Part shown: in pieces, positions 8,465-15,596 of the stretch
Layout: the number at the start of each line of letters is the position of its first letter
Numbering within the stretch: the first letter of the stretch is position 1
Assembly (NCBI RefSeq): GCF_000420665.1
Contig: NZ_ATVJ01000001.1
Location: 1,869,588 to 1,933,587 of the forward strand
DNA length: 64,000 nucleotides
From: Ponticaulis koreensis DSM 19734
GTDB taxonomy: Bacteria; Pseudomonadota; Alphaproteobacteria; Caulobacterales; Hyphomonadaceae
Direction of reading: 5' to 3'
Notes under the pieces: model-generated
The model's database searches: none
The model's input: the letters and a program-made list of their open reading frames with translations, nothing else
Told to the model about the DNA's origin: nothing
Position numbers and translations under genes: made by a program

Positions 8465-9193
8465 TTAGTCGAATAGAGCGTCGATATCGTCCTGGGAGAC
8501 CTCTTCGTCTTCGGCATCATCGCCAGAAAAGAGGGCATCGATATCGTCCTGACCAGCAGGGCCTTCAGCAAACATCGCATCGATGTCGTCCTGAGCGGTT
8601 TCCGGGCCACCAATAGCCGGACCATTCAGAAGGAGATCGCGGCGACGCTGTTCTTCAGGCGTGACTTCGACTTCGTCTTCGTCCACACCCATTACTTCAG
8701 CGAAGCGTGAGATACGGTCTTCGATCTGTTTCAGAGTGTTGACGACCTTAGACACACGCTGACCAGTGAGATCCTGGAACGAGCAGGCTTCAATGATGAC
8801 AAGCATCTTGTCCTGAATCTGCATTCCGAAATCTTCGGTGCTGTCGGGATCCATGGCCAGAACGTCTTCCGCCGTCTGCATGATCTTGTCCGTAGCGATT
8901 TCTGTATCGGCTACGATCGCTTCCAGCTCTTCGCCGGCGCTAGGGATCCGGTTGGTTTTGATGTCTTTCGGACGAAGGTCACCGATTTCATTACGGGCTT
9001 TCTTGATAAAGCCTGCAATATCAATGAACTCGTCTTTGATTGTTTCATCAAGTGCACTGAAGAAGTGACCCATCGCATCAGTCAGGACGCCCGAAAGCTC
9101 GAGGACGTCAACCAGCTGACGATCCTTCACATTCTGGGATTTCAGGTGGCTAATCGCCTCCTTCACCCTTAGTGCTGCATCATTCGCACCCAT
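8465..9193 (-). CDS. cheZ: CheZ-like CheY phosphatase with three C-terminal CheY-binding-like peptides
   Basis: 242 residues, helical, with the CheZ signature ACSFQDLTGQR at 136-146; Asp141 and Gln145 match the catalytic pair of CheZ (D143/Q147 in E. coli). The acidic tail carries three near-identical peptides: QDDIDAMF (201-208), QDDIDALF (215-222) and SQDDIDALF (233-241). They resemble the CheY-P-binding peptides of FliM (SQ.EIDALL) and the CheZ C-terminus. CheY lies directly upstream on the same strand. Start chosen at ATG 9193, which follows AAAAAAGGAAAAC; the longer frame to 9250 lacks such a site. Confidence 0.88.
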   Translation of the reverse strand: MGANDAALRVKEAISHLKSQNVKDRQLVDVLELSGVLTDAMGHFFSALDETIKDEFIDIAGFIKKARNEIGDLRPKDIKTNRIPSAGEELEAIVADTEIATDKIMQTAEDVLAMDPDSTEDFGMQIQDKMLVIIEACSFQDLTGQRVSKVVNTLKQIEDRISRFAEVMGVDEDEVEVTPEEQRRRDLLLNGPAIGGPETAQDDIDAMFAEGPAGQDDIDALFSGDDAEDEEVSQDDIDALFD

Positions 9194-9290
9194 GTTGTTT
9201 TCCTTTTTTATTGGCACGTTCCGGTCTGACGAGGCGGGCGGTCCGTGCACTTATGTCCACATGAGCAGACGGCAAAACGAACTGCGGGAT

Positions 9291-9683
9291 TTAGAAATCA
9301 CCGATTACAGCGGCGATTTTTGACTTCAGCGTAGCAGCGTTAAACGGCTTAACGATGTAGTTGTTTACGCCGGCGCGTTTCGCGGCGACTACGTTTTCCG
9401 TTTTGGATTCTGCTGTCACCATAATGAATGGCGTCGCTTTGAGGCCGTCGTCGGCACGGACTTCGCGGAGAAGTTCGTAGCCAGTCATCGGCTCCATGTT
9501 CCAGTCTGAAATAACGAGACCGAATTTCTGGTCAGCGTTTTTCATTTTTTCCAGCGCTTCCTGACCGTCAGCTGCATCTTCGACATTCTCGAAGCCAAGC
9601 TGCTTAAGCAGGTTGCGAATAATACGTATCATGGTCTTGTAGTCATCAACTACGAGTACCGGCATAGACAGATCAACAGCCAT
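9291..9683 (-). CDS. cheY: CheY-like single-domain response regulator
   Basis: 130 residues, a lone receiver domain. The acidic pair VVDD, the phospho-acceptor Asp in VISDWNM, the switch Thr in MVTAES and the conserved Lys in IVKPF are all present. It is highly similar to chemotaxis CheY. It lies about 100 bp upstream of the CheZ-like gene on the same strand, so kinase output and phosphatase are probably made together. No CheA or receptor gene is in the window. Confidence 0.93.
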   Translation of the reverse strand: MAVDLSMPVLVVDDYKTMIRIIRNLLKQLGFENVEDAADGQEALEKMKNADQKFGLVISDWNMEPMTGYELLREVRADDGLKATPFIMVTAESKTENVVAAKRAGVNNYIVKPFNAATLKSKIAAVIGDF

Positions 9684-9795
9684 TCTTTTTTACCCCAGGA
9701 TCATCCAAATCCAATTTGTTATGTCCTAGGACTAGCGCATTGCCGCAAATAAACGGTAAACCGCGACGGTCAGATTTTTAACGTGGAGTTCAAAG

Positions 9796-10227
9796 GTGAC
9801 TAAATACGAGGGAAAATGTTTCGAAGATCTCGAAATTGGAATGAGTCACGAGACTCATCACACGATTTCTGAAGAAGACATTGAGATGTTCGCAACAGTT
9901 TCAGGGGACAGAAATCCACTACATATGGATGAAGAGTTCGCGCAGGGCACAATCTTCAAAGGTCGTATTGCGCACGGTGCTCTGTCAGCGTCTTATATTT
10001 CAGGTATTCTTGGTAATGACCTGCCAGGCCCCGGCGCTATCTTTACCGACCTCGCGCTTCAGTTCAAACGTCCGGTTCGCATCGGCGATGAAGTGACTGC
10101 TCGTGCAGAGGTTTCGGAGATGTTTGAAAAAGGCAATCGCGTCACACTGAAAGTTCAGTGTTCGGTCAATGGCCGCAAGGTTGTTGCAGGCGAAGCCAAG
10201 GTCATGGTTCCTAGCCGCGATAAATAA
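9796..10227 (+). CDS. MaoC-like (R)-specific enoyl-CoA hydratase
   Basis: 143 residues of a single hot-dog fold. The hydratase 2 motif is clear: SGDRNPLHMDEEFAQ with catalytic Asp and His, followed by GRIAHGAL. These enzymes hydrate trans-2-enoyl-CoA to (R)-3-hydroxyacyl-CoA, linking beta-oxidation to polyhydroxyalkanoate or lipid synthesis. It starts at GTG 9796 with GGAG 7 nt upstream. ribF begins 6 nt after the stop, so the genes form a unit. Divergent from cheY. Confidence 0.9.
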   Translation: MTKYEGKCFEDLEIGMSHETHHTISEEDIEMFATVSGDRNPLHMDEEFAQGTIFKGRIAHGALSASYISGILGNDLPGPGAIFTDLALQFKRPVRIGDEVTARAEVSEMFEKGNRVTLKVQCSVNGRKVVAGEAKVMVPSRDK

Positions 10228-10233
10228 TTCCCG

Positions 10234-11208
10234 ATGGCGGTGATCTCAGATTTCAGAAATGTACCGGAAGAGGCACAGGGCGCAGCAGTCGCTCTCGGCA
10301 ACTTTGATGGTGTGCATGAAGGCCATGTCGCGGTGATCGACAGTGCGGGCGAAATCGCGCGCGCTAAAGATGTACCGCTTGGTGTTCTGATTTTTGAACC
10401 ACCGCCGCGGATGTATTTTCAGCCGGAAGGTACGCCCTTCCGGATCATGACGCCCGAAACACGCCGCGACGCGCTGCGCGAACACGGCGTCGACATTATT
10501 TATGAGCTCCCGTTTAATAAAGAGATGTCTCAGATGTCACCTGAGGCTTTTGTGCGCGACGTGCTCGTCGAAGGCCTGAAGCTGACACATCTCTCCGTCG
10601 GCTTTGATTTCCGTTTTGGTCGTGGGCGCGAAGGCGATGTGAATACGCTTGCCACGCTCGCCAAAACCTATGGCTTCTCTTTCTCTGTGCAGGAACGGAT
10701 TACAGACGGTTTCACCAAGATATCGTCGACTGCGATCCGCACAGCGCTGCAGGAAGGCAAACCGGAAACGGCGGGTCATTTGCTTGGCCGTTATTGGCGG
10801 GCAACCGGTACGGTTGAAATGGGCGAACAGCGCGGCCGTACGATTTCCTTCCCGACCGCGAATATGCGCCTCGGCGATCTCATCCAGCCAATGCACGGCG
10901 TTTATGCCGTCTGGGCGCAGATTGAGGGCGAGGACAAATGGCGGGCCGGTGTCGCCAATTTCGGTCGTACGCCAACAACAGGCCTGCGCGATCCGCTTCT
11001 CGAAACGCATTTATTCGATTTCGACGAAGAGATTTACGGCAAGCAGATGACTGTCGCGCTCGTCGATTTCCTGCGTCGTGAAAAGAAGTTCGACAGCTTT
11101 GAAGCGCTGACCCTGCAGATTGCTGCTGATGCGGCCGATGCCAAACAAAGCCTCAAAGCCATGTCGGGCGGCTCTCTATCTGTCTCGGCTCTGCCAAAGC
11201 CGGAATAA
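10234..11208 (+). CDS. ribF: Bifunctional riboflavin kinase / FMN adenylyltransferase
   Basis: 324 residues. The N-terminal adenylyltransferase domain has the nucleotidylyl-transferase motif GNFDGVHEGH (about 23-32) and ISSTAIRTAL. The C-terminal flavokinase domain has GRTISFPTANM and the late GVANFGRTPT and LETHLFDFDEEIYG segments. It makes FMN and FAD from riboflavin. The gene is the second of a MaoC-ribF unit. In related genomes ribF usually precedes ileS directly; here about 4.4 kb of accessory genes intervene. Confidence 0.95.
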   Translation: MAVISDFRNVPEEAQGAAVALGNFDGVHEGHVAVIDSAGEIARAKDVPLGVLIFEPPPRMYFQPEGTPFRIMTPETRRDALREHGVDIIYELPFNKEMSQMSPEAFVRDVLVEGLKLTHLSVGFDFRFGRGREGDVNTLATLAKTYGFSFSVQERITDGFTKISSTAIRTALQEGKPETAGHLLGRYWRATGTVEMGEQRGRTISFPTANMRLGDLIQPMHGVYAVWAQIEGEDKWRAGVANFGRTPTTGLRDPLLETHLFDFDEEIYGKQMTVALVDFLRREKKFDSFEALTLQIAADAADAKQSLKAMSGGSLSVSALPKPE

Positions 11209-11210
11209 AT

Positions 11211-11250
11211 TTCGCCTTATATGGCCCTCTCTATATATAAGGTGTCTGTT
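11211..11250 (+). terminator. Possible terminator after ribF
   Basis: CGCCTTATAT (11213-11222) pairs with ATATAAGGTG (11235-11244) and is followed by TCTGTTCTT. The stem is AT-rich and the T-tract weak, so this is tentative. Confidence 0.4.
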
Positions 11251-11314
11251 CTTCCCCGCTGCGCCGACTTAAAGATAGGCGCGCTAACATAATATCGCTC
11301 GCGGGGAGACAATC

Positions 11315-12103
11315 ATGAGCCTGACAGTTCCAAACGTATTCAATGTAAATGGCAAAGTTGCGCTGGTCACAGGCGGTGGCCGCGGCCTTGGCAAATCTAT
11401 CGCTGAGGGCTTTCTCGCAGCGGGCGCGGCCAAAGTGTATATTGCATCGCGTGACGCTGAGGCACTTGAGGCAACAGCGAAAGAACTCTCTCCTGAAGGC
11501 AAATGTATCGCTATTCCGGCAAACCTTGCGACGGTTGAGGGCGTCAAAGCGCTGGCAGACGAGATCAAGGCGCGCGCAGACAAGCTGCACATCCTCGTCA
11601 ACAATTCCGGCGCGGCATGGGGCGGACCTCTGACCGGCTTTCCTGAGAAGGGCTGGGACAAGGTATTCGACCTGAATGTCAAAACACCTTTCTATCTGAC
11701 AGGTGAGCTGGTTGAGCTGATGGATGCTGCTGGCACACATGAAGATCCTGCGCGCCTGATAAATATCGGCTCCATTGCTGGCGAAGTCTGCTCGACGCTT
11801 GGCGCATACCCGTATGGCCTGTCCAAAGGCGCGGTGCATCAGTTCACGCAGATGATGGCGCTGGAACTTGCGCCGAAGAACATCACGTCCAACGCTATCG
11901 CGCCGGGTCGCTTCCCGTCCAAAATGACCGAGTACGTTCAGAACGATAAAGAGCGGTATGACGCAGAGGTTCAGGCTATTCCTCTTAAGCGCTGGGGCAA
12001 AGACGAAGATATTGCTGGAACGGCGCTTTTCCTTGCTGGTCCGTCAGGGGCCTTCATCACGGGCGCGATCATCCCGGTCGATGGCGGCGCGCGTTTGCGA
12101 TAA
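11315..12103 (+). CDS. SDR family oxidoreductase
   Basis: 262 residues. Cofactor motif TGGGRGLG lies at about 19-26, VNNSGAAWGG mid-protein, NIGSIAG with the catalytic Ser, then YGLSK, the Tyr/Lys pair, and GAIIPVDGGARLR at the end. It is a typical classical SDR; the substrate is unknown. Relatives are often annotated as 3-ketoacyl reductases or gluconate dehydrogenases, but nothing here decides. It is followed by an esterase gene 19 nt downstream and an ATPase gene, all on one strand, so cotranscription is likely. Confidence 0.9.
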   Translation: MSLTVPNVFNVNGKVALVTGGGRGLGKSIAEGFLAAGAAKVYIASRDAEALEATAKELSPEGKCIAIPANLATVEGVKALADEIKARADKLHILVNNSGAAWGGPLTGFPEKGWDKVFDLNVKTPFYLTGELVELMDAAGTHEDPARLINIGSIAGEVCSTLGAYPYGLSKGAVHQFTQMMALELAPKNITSNAIAPGRFPSKMTEYVQNDKERYDAEVQAIPLKRWGKDEDIAGTALFLAGPSGAFITGAIIPVDGGARLR

Positions 12104-12122
12104 ACAACTCGGGAGTATGAAC

Positions 12123-13145
12123 ATGAAGCGTTCTGCGTGTCTGAATACCTTGGCTCTGGCCGCGCTAGGTATGGCGTCCACGTTTTCCGCGAGTGCGCAG
12201 GACGCTATTCCGCTCATGGATTTTTACACGGTCGATCAGCGCTATTATCGCAATGTGGAAACCCATCCGGAGATTGAATGGCCGACGCTCACCTTCGCGC
12301 CCGGTCAGACCGTGAGTTTCGACCGCCTCTATAAAGAAGAGGATGGACGAAAACTGCATGTCGATGTGTTCGGGCCCCCTGAAGAGGCTCGAAACGCGCA
12401 GGCAGTGATCCTCGTGCATGGAGGTGCCTGGCGGTCTGGAAACAAGTCTCACATGTTTCTGCTGGCAAACCTTCTTGCGCAGCGCGGCTACACCATCTTC
12501 ACGCCGGAATATCGCCTCTCTGCTGAAGCGCCTTATCCGACCGGGCTTGTCGATCTTAATGATCTGATCGTCTGGGTGAAGGACAATGCAGAGGAATTTC
12601 TCATAGACCCAGCTGCGGTCTCCATTGCGGGCGGCTCATCTGGCGGTCATATGGCCGCGCTACTCGGATTTTCGTCAGGCGAAACCCTTTTCCGATCTGA
12701 CGCGGGCGACGATACCAGCCTTGCCGCTATTATCGATATGGATGGGGTGCTGGATTTTCGAACGGATCTCGCCCTCCAATATGAAAACCGTGCTGGAGCA
12801 AACTCGGGCGTAGCCCTCTGGGTAGGCGGGGCATACGAAACCGCAACGGACCTCTGGGTCGAGGCAAGCCCGGTTGTGCATCTCTCGGAGGACGCGCCAC
12901 CAACGCTCATCATATCCAGCGGAAATCCACGTTTCACCGAAGGGCATCTCTCAGTCGAGGCATGGCTCACCGCGCGGGATATTCCCTACGAGTTCTACAG
13001 CTATGAAGATATGTTCCATACCTTCTGGCTGTTTGAACCTTATGCCTCTGAGGTCGCTGACCGGATTGATGGTTTCCTGGAACGCGCGGTCACAGCGGCT
13101 ACGGAACAACGCGTGGTGCAACCGTCACGTTTCTGCTTTAGATAG
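12123..13145 (+). CDS. Secreted alpha/beta-hydrolase esterase, acetyl-esterase-like
   Basis: 340 residues with a cleavable signal peptide (cut after about STFSASA). HGGAWRSG forms the oxyanion hole and GGSSGG carries the nucleophile Ser. The segment SGNPRFTEGH and the later FHTFWLFEPY resemble the end of bacterial pectin/xylan acetylesterases, where the catalytic His lies in HPFWLF. Role: probably removal of acetyl or similar esters from polysaccharides in the periplasm; substrate uncertain. I use the ATG at 12123 because GGGAG is 7 nt upstream; an ATG at 12117 is too close. Confidence 0.75.
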   Translation: MKRSACLNTLALAALGMASTFSASAQDAIPLMDFYTVDQRYYRNVETHPEIEWPTLTFAPGQTVSFDRLYKEEDGRKLHVDVFGPPEEARNAQAVILVHGGAWRSGNKSHMFLLANLLAQRGYTIFTPEYRLSAEAPYPTGLVDLNDLIVWVKDNAEEFLIDPAAVSIAGGSSGGHMAALLGFSSGETLFRSDAGDDTSLAAIIDMDGVLDFRTDLALQYENRAGANSGVALWVGGAYETATDLWVEASPVVHLSEDAPPTLIISSGNPRFTEGHLSVEAWLTARDIPYEFYSYEDMFHTFWLFEPYASEVADRIDGFLERAVTAATEQRVVQPSRFCFR

Positions 13146-13151
13146 TAAGCC

Positions 13152-14303
13152 ATGCTGACCTCGTTTGCCGTTAAAGACTATCGCTCGCTGCGCAATATCA
13201 GGCTCCCTCTGGAGCGCCTGAATGTCATTACCGGCCCAAATGGCAGTGGTAAGTCCAGCCTGTATCGCTCACTTCAGCTCCTGGCGTCGGTCGGGCAGGG
13301 GCGGGTGATTAGCGCGCTCGCCAATGAGGGCGGCCTAAGCTCCACGATATGGGCTGGTCCTGAATCAATTGCTCAGTCAGTGAGACGCGGTGAGCATGAA
13401 CTGGAAGGAACGGTTCGCAAGCAAACCATTTCGCTCAAACTCGGGTTTGCCAGCGAAGACTTTGGCTATGCCATCGATCTTGGCGTGCCGATAGGCGGAG
13501 GAACCGTTTTCCTTAGCGATCCTGACATAAAGACTGAAGTTGTCTGGGCGGGACCCGTTCTGCGCCGCGCAAATGTGCTGGCACAACGAAATGGCCCTCT
13601 GGTGACCGCGCTCGGCAGTCGTGGGGAGCGGGTCTCCATCAAGACCGATCTTGCCTCCTACGACAGTATGCTGACCTACGCCGCTGATGCTTCAACTACG
13701 CCGGAACTTATTGAGCTCCGCGAACGTATGCGTGGCTGGCGCTTCTATGATCAGCTTCGCACCGACAAATATGCGCCATGTCGGACGCCCCATGTCGGAA
13801 CGCGTACTTTCGCCCTGGCAGAAGACGGATCAGACCTTGCCGCAGCTATCGCGACGATCCGGGAAATTGGCGATGGTGCTGCGTTTGAACACGCGATTGA
13901 AGATGCATTTCCGGGAAGTCGCGTAGAAATTCTCCAGCAGGGCGGTCTGTTTGACATCGTTCTGAAACAGCCCGGAATGCTGCGCTCACTTCGAACGGCA
14001 GAGTTGTCTGATGGCACGCTGCGATTTCTTCTGCTGGCAGCTGCCTTGCTCACGCCGCGTCCGCCTCAGCTTATGGTGCTGAACGAACCGGAAACCAGCT
14101 TGCATTCAGAGCTGATATCAGCACTTGGCAGGCTGATCCTGAGAGCGTCTGAGGACTGCCAGATGATTGTGGTGAGTCATAATGCCCACCTCGTCGAAAT
14201 CCTTGCCGGTGAAGGCGGTCAGTTGTTGGAACTGTCTAAGGATTGGGGCGAAACGCAGGTTGAAGGCGCTGACCCTGTGACCTTCAACTGGCCATCACGC
14301 TAA
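13152..14303 (+). CDS. AAA family ATPase (COG4637/SMC-like)
   Basis: 383 residues. The N-terminus LTSFAVKDYRSLRNI and Walker A GPNGSGKSS (residues 29-37) are typical of RecF/OLD-type ATPases. Walker B is LMVLNEPETSLHSEL and VVSHNAHLVEIL is the D-loop/H-loop region. The long middle part replaces a coiled coil. No nuclease (TOPRIM) domain follows, so it differs from OLD nucleases. Such stand-alone ATPases occur in defence systems and in housekeeping contexts; the role is unknown. It starts 6 nt after the esterase gene and is convergent with the AbiC-like gene. Confidence 0.8.
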   Translation: MLTSFAVKDYRSLRNIRLPLERLNVITGPNGSGKSSLYRSLQLLASVGQGRVISALANEGGLSSTIWAGPESIAQSVRRGEHELEGTVRKQTISLKLGFASEDFGYAIDLGVPIGGGTVFLSDPDIKTEVVWAGPVLRRANVLAQRNGPLVTALGSRGERVSIKTDLASYDSMLTYAADASTTPELIELRERMRGWRFYDQLRTDKYAPCRTPHVGTRTFALAEDGSDLAAAIATIREIGDGAAFEHAIEDAFPGSRVEILQQGGLFDIVLKQPGMLRSLRTAELSDGTLRFLLLAAALLTPRPPQLMVLNEPETSLHSELISALGRLILRASEDCQMIVVSHNAHLVEILAGEGGQLLELSKDWGETQVEGADPVTFNWPSR

Positions 14304-14344
14304 AGGCGCGCGTTTGCTGTAGTTCAATACGATCTTCCTGCGTG

Positions 14345-14425
14345 TCCTCTACCCTCTTCAGGGAGGGGCACGGGGCACTGCAGTTTGTGGCGCCCCTGCT
14401 TTAGAGGGGGAGGGCTCGGGCAGAC
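14345..14425. repeat. Two G/C-rich hairpins between convergent genes
   Basis: CCCTCTTCAGGG-type (14352-14363) and CCCCTGCTTTAGAGGGG (14393-14409) hairpins sit between the ATPase and the AbiC-like gene. Similar short pyrimidine/purine repeats are commonly dispersed in alphaproteobacterial intergenic DNA. They may double as a terminator for the convergent genes, but no T-run is present. Confidence 0.35.
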
Positions 14426-14496
14426 CGGAAACGCATGTGTCCTTGCATGCAATGTAGAGTAAGCAGTAGAGCTGACGATGCGTGCTAACGACGTCA

Positions 14497-15342
14497 TTAC
14501 GAGTCCTTGAGCGCGTTAAAGTGCGCTTGGTGATTGGGATCGGGCTTAAAGTCCGAGTATAAGTTGAGCTTTTTATAATTTGACCGTAGTTCTGTGAACT
14601 CTGGGTCGAAGCCGATGTAAAAGACTAGCATCTTTTCCTCCGGTGAAAGCATATCAAGAAGGGTGCGAGTGAGGAGTTTGCATTCCGGTGGTTCAGCGAT
14701 GTCGCCAGTGTTGTTCCAGTGGAAAATGATGTGAGAGAGTAAGAGATTGAGATAATTCATGGTTACGCGGACACGGCAGCGTTGTGTTCCACCGCCGTTG
14801 TCCAAAGTTGATTTTATTATTTCCAATCGTTTTGTATTGTCTTTGGCACCCTTAAGGCGATCTTCCAATTCCTGGAGGAGACCAGAATAAGTGCTCATTT
14901 GGGTTACATGCTTTTTTCGTTCTGTCTGCAATTCTTTGAATATGTTGAAAAAAACTTGAATGAAAATGTCTTTTTCAGCTTTTCGGTTTTGCTCTTCTAG
15001 CGCCCGTTTTGAACCGGCGAGTTCACTTCTAGTGTAGCGAAGTTCCTGACGAGAGATCCTTAGCTCATTTAGTTGTAATTTTATGGTGAATAGCAGCGCT
15101 ATCAAAGCCAAAAAAGACAAAATTGGATTCAGGGTTCCACCTAAATAATCTCCGAACGTTCCCCAGTCGGCTGTGGATGAACTGATAGTTTGCCCCGCAG
15201 AAAAGAAAAAGCTGACATAGATTAGGACAATGCCAACACACGCAATTGCGCCTATGACAGTAAGAATGGTGAGCAAGCGAGGCGGTTTGTTTTCTTCTAT
15301 TTCGACGGTTTCGTCCCGCGCGCCGTTTGTCGAATTTTCCAT
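14497..15342 (-). CDS. Membrane protein of the putative phage abortive-infection (AbiC-like) family
   Basis: 281 residues: two membrane segments (about 23-46 and 72-90), the second containing GDYLGGTLNPILSFLALIAL, followed by a coiled coil (about 90-126, ELRISRQELRYTRSEL) and a soluble helical C-terminus. This arrangement, and especially the GGTLNPILSF stretch, matches the family called putative phage abortive infection protein (putAbiC, PF16872 from memory). The gene is visibly richer in A+T than its neighbours, which suggests transfer. Start at ATG 15342 after GGGGGAAAT; an upstream frame start at 15429 is less likely. An antiphage role is inferred only. Confidence 0.75.
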   Translation of the reverse strand: MENSTNGARDETVEIEENKPPRLLTILTVIGAIACVGIVLIYVSFFFSAGQTISSSTADWGTFGDYLGGTLNPILSFLALIALLFTIKLQLNELRISRQELRYTRSELAGSKRALEEQNRKAEKDIFIQVFFNIFKELQTERKKHVTQMSTYSGLLQELEDRLKGAKDNTKRLEIIKSTLDNGGGTQRCRVRVTMNYLNLLLSHIIFHWNNTGDIAEPPECKLLTRTLLDMLSPEEKMLVFYIGFDPEFTELRSNYKKLNLYSDFKPDPNHQAHFNALKDS

Positions 15343-15596
15343 GTATTTCCCCCGAAGTTCTGGAAGCAAAGCTTTATCGGCGTGATTTAGTGAGCTTGCA
15401 ACGCTTGCTGCCCCAAACACCGTCGACAACCCCGACTAACCCTGCTAACGCATCGCCCATGCAATGCGCCGCTCTGATATATGTCATTCGAATTAGCGGC
15501 CCGGCCGTCAGCTGAACCACAGCTCGCGGTCGGGGTATTTGTTTTTGCTCCCAATTTTCAAAGAACAACCTGCTGCTGATTGAAGACAACCGAACT

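Noticed and set aside
8465-8600. Tandem DNA repeat near the 3' end of the CheZ-like gene
   Set aside because: The similarity comes from the three QDDIDALF peptides and is a coding feature, not a mobile repeat or CRISPR.
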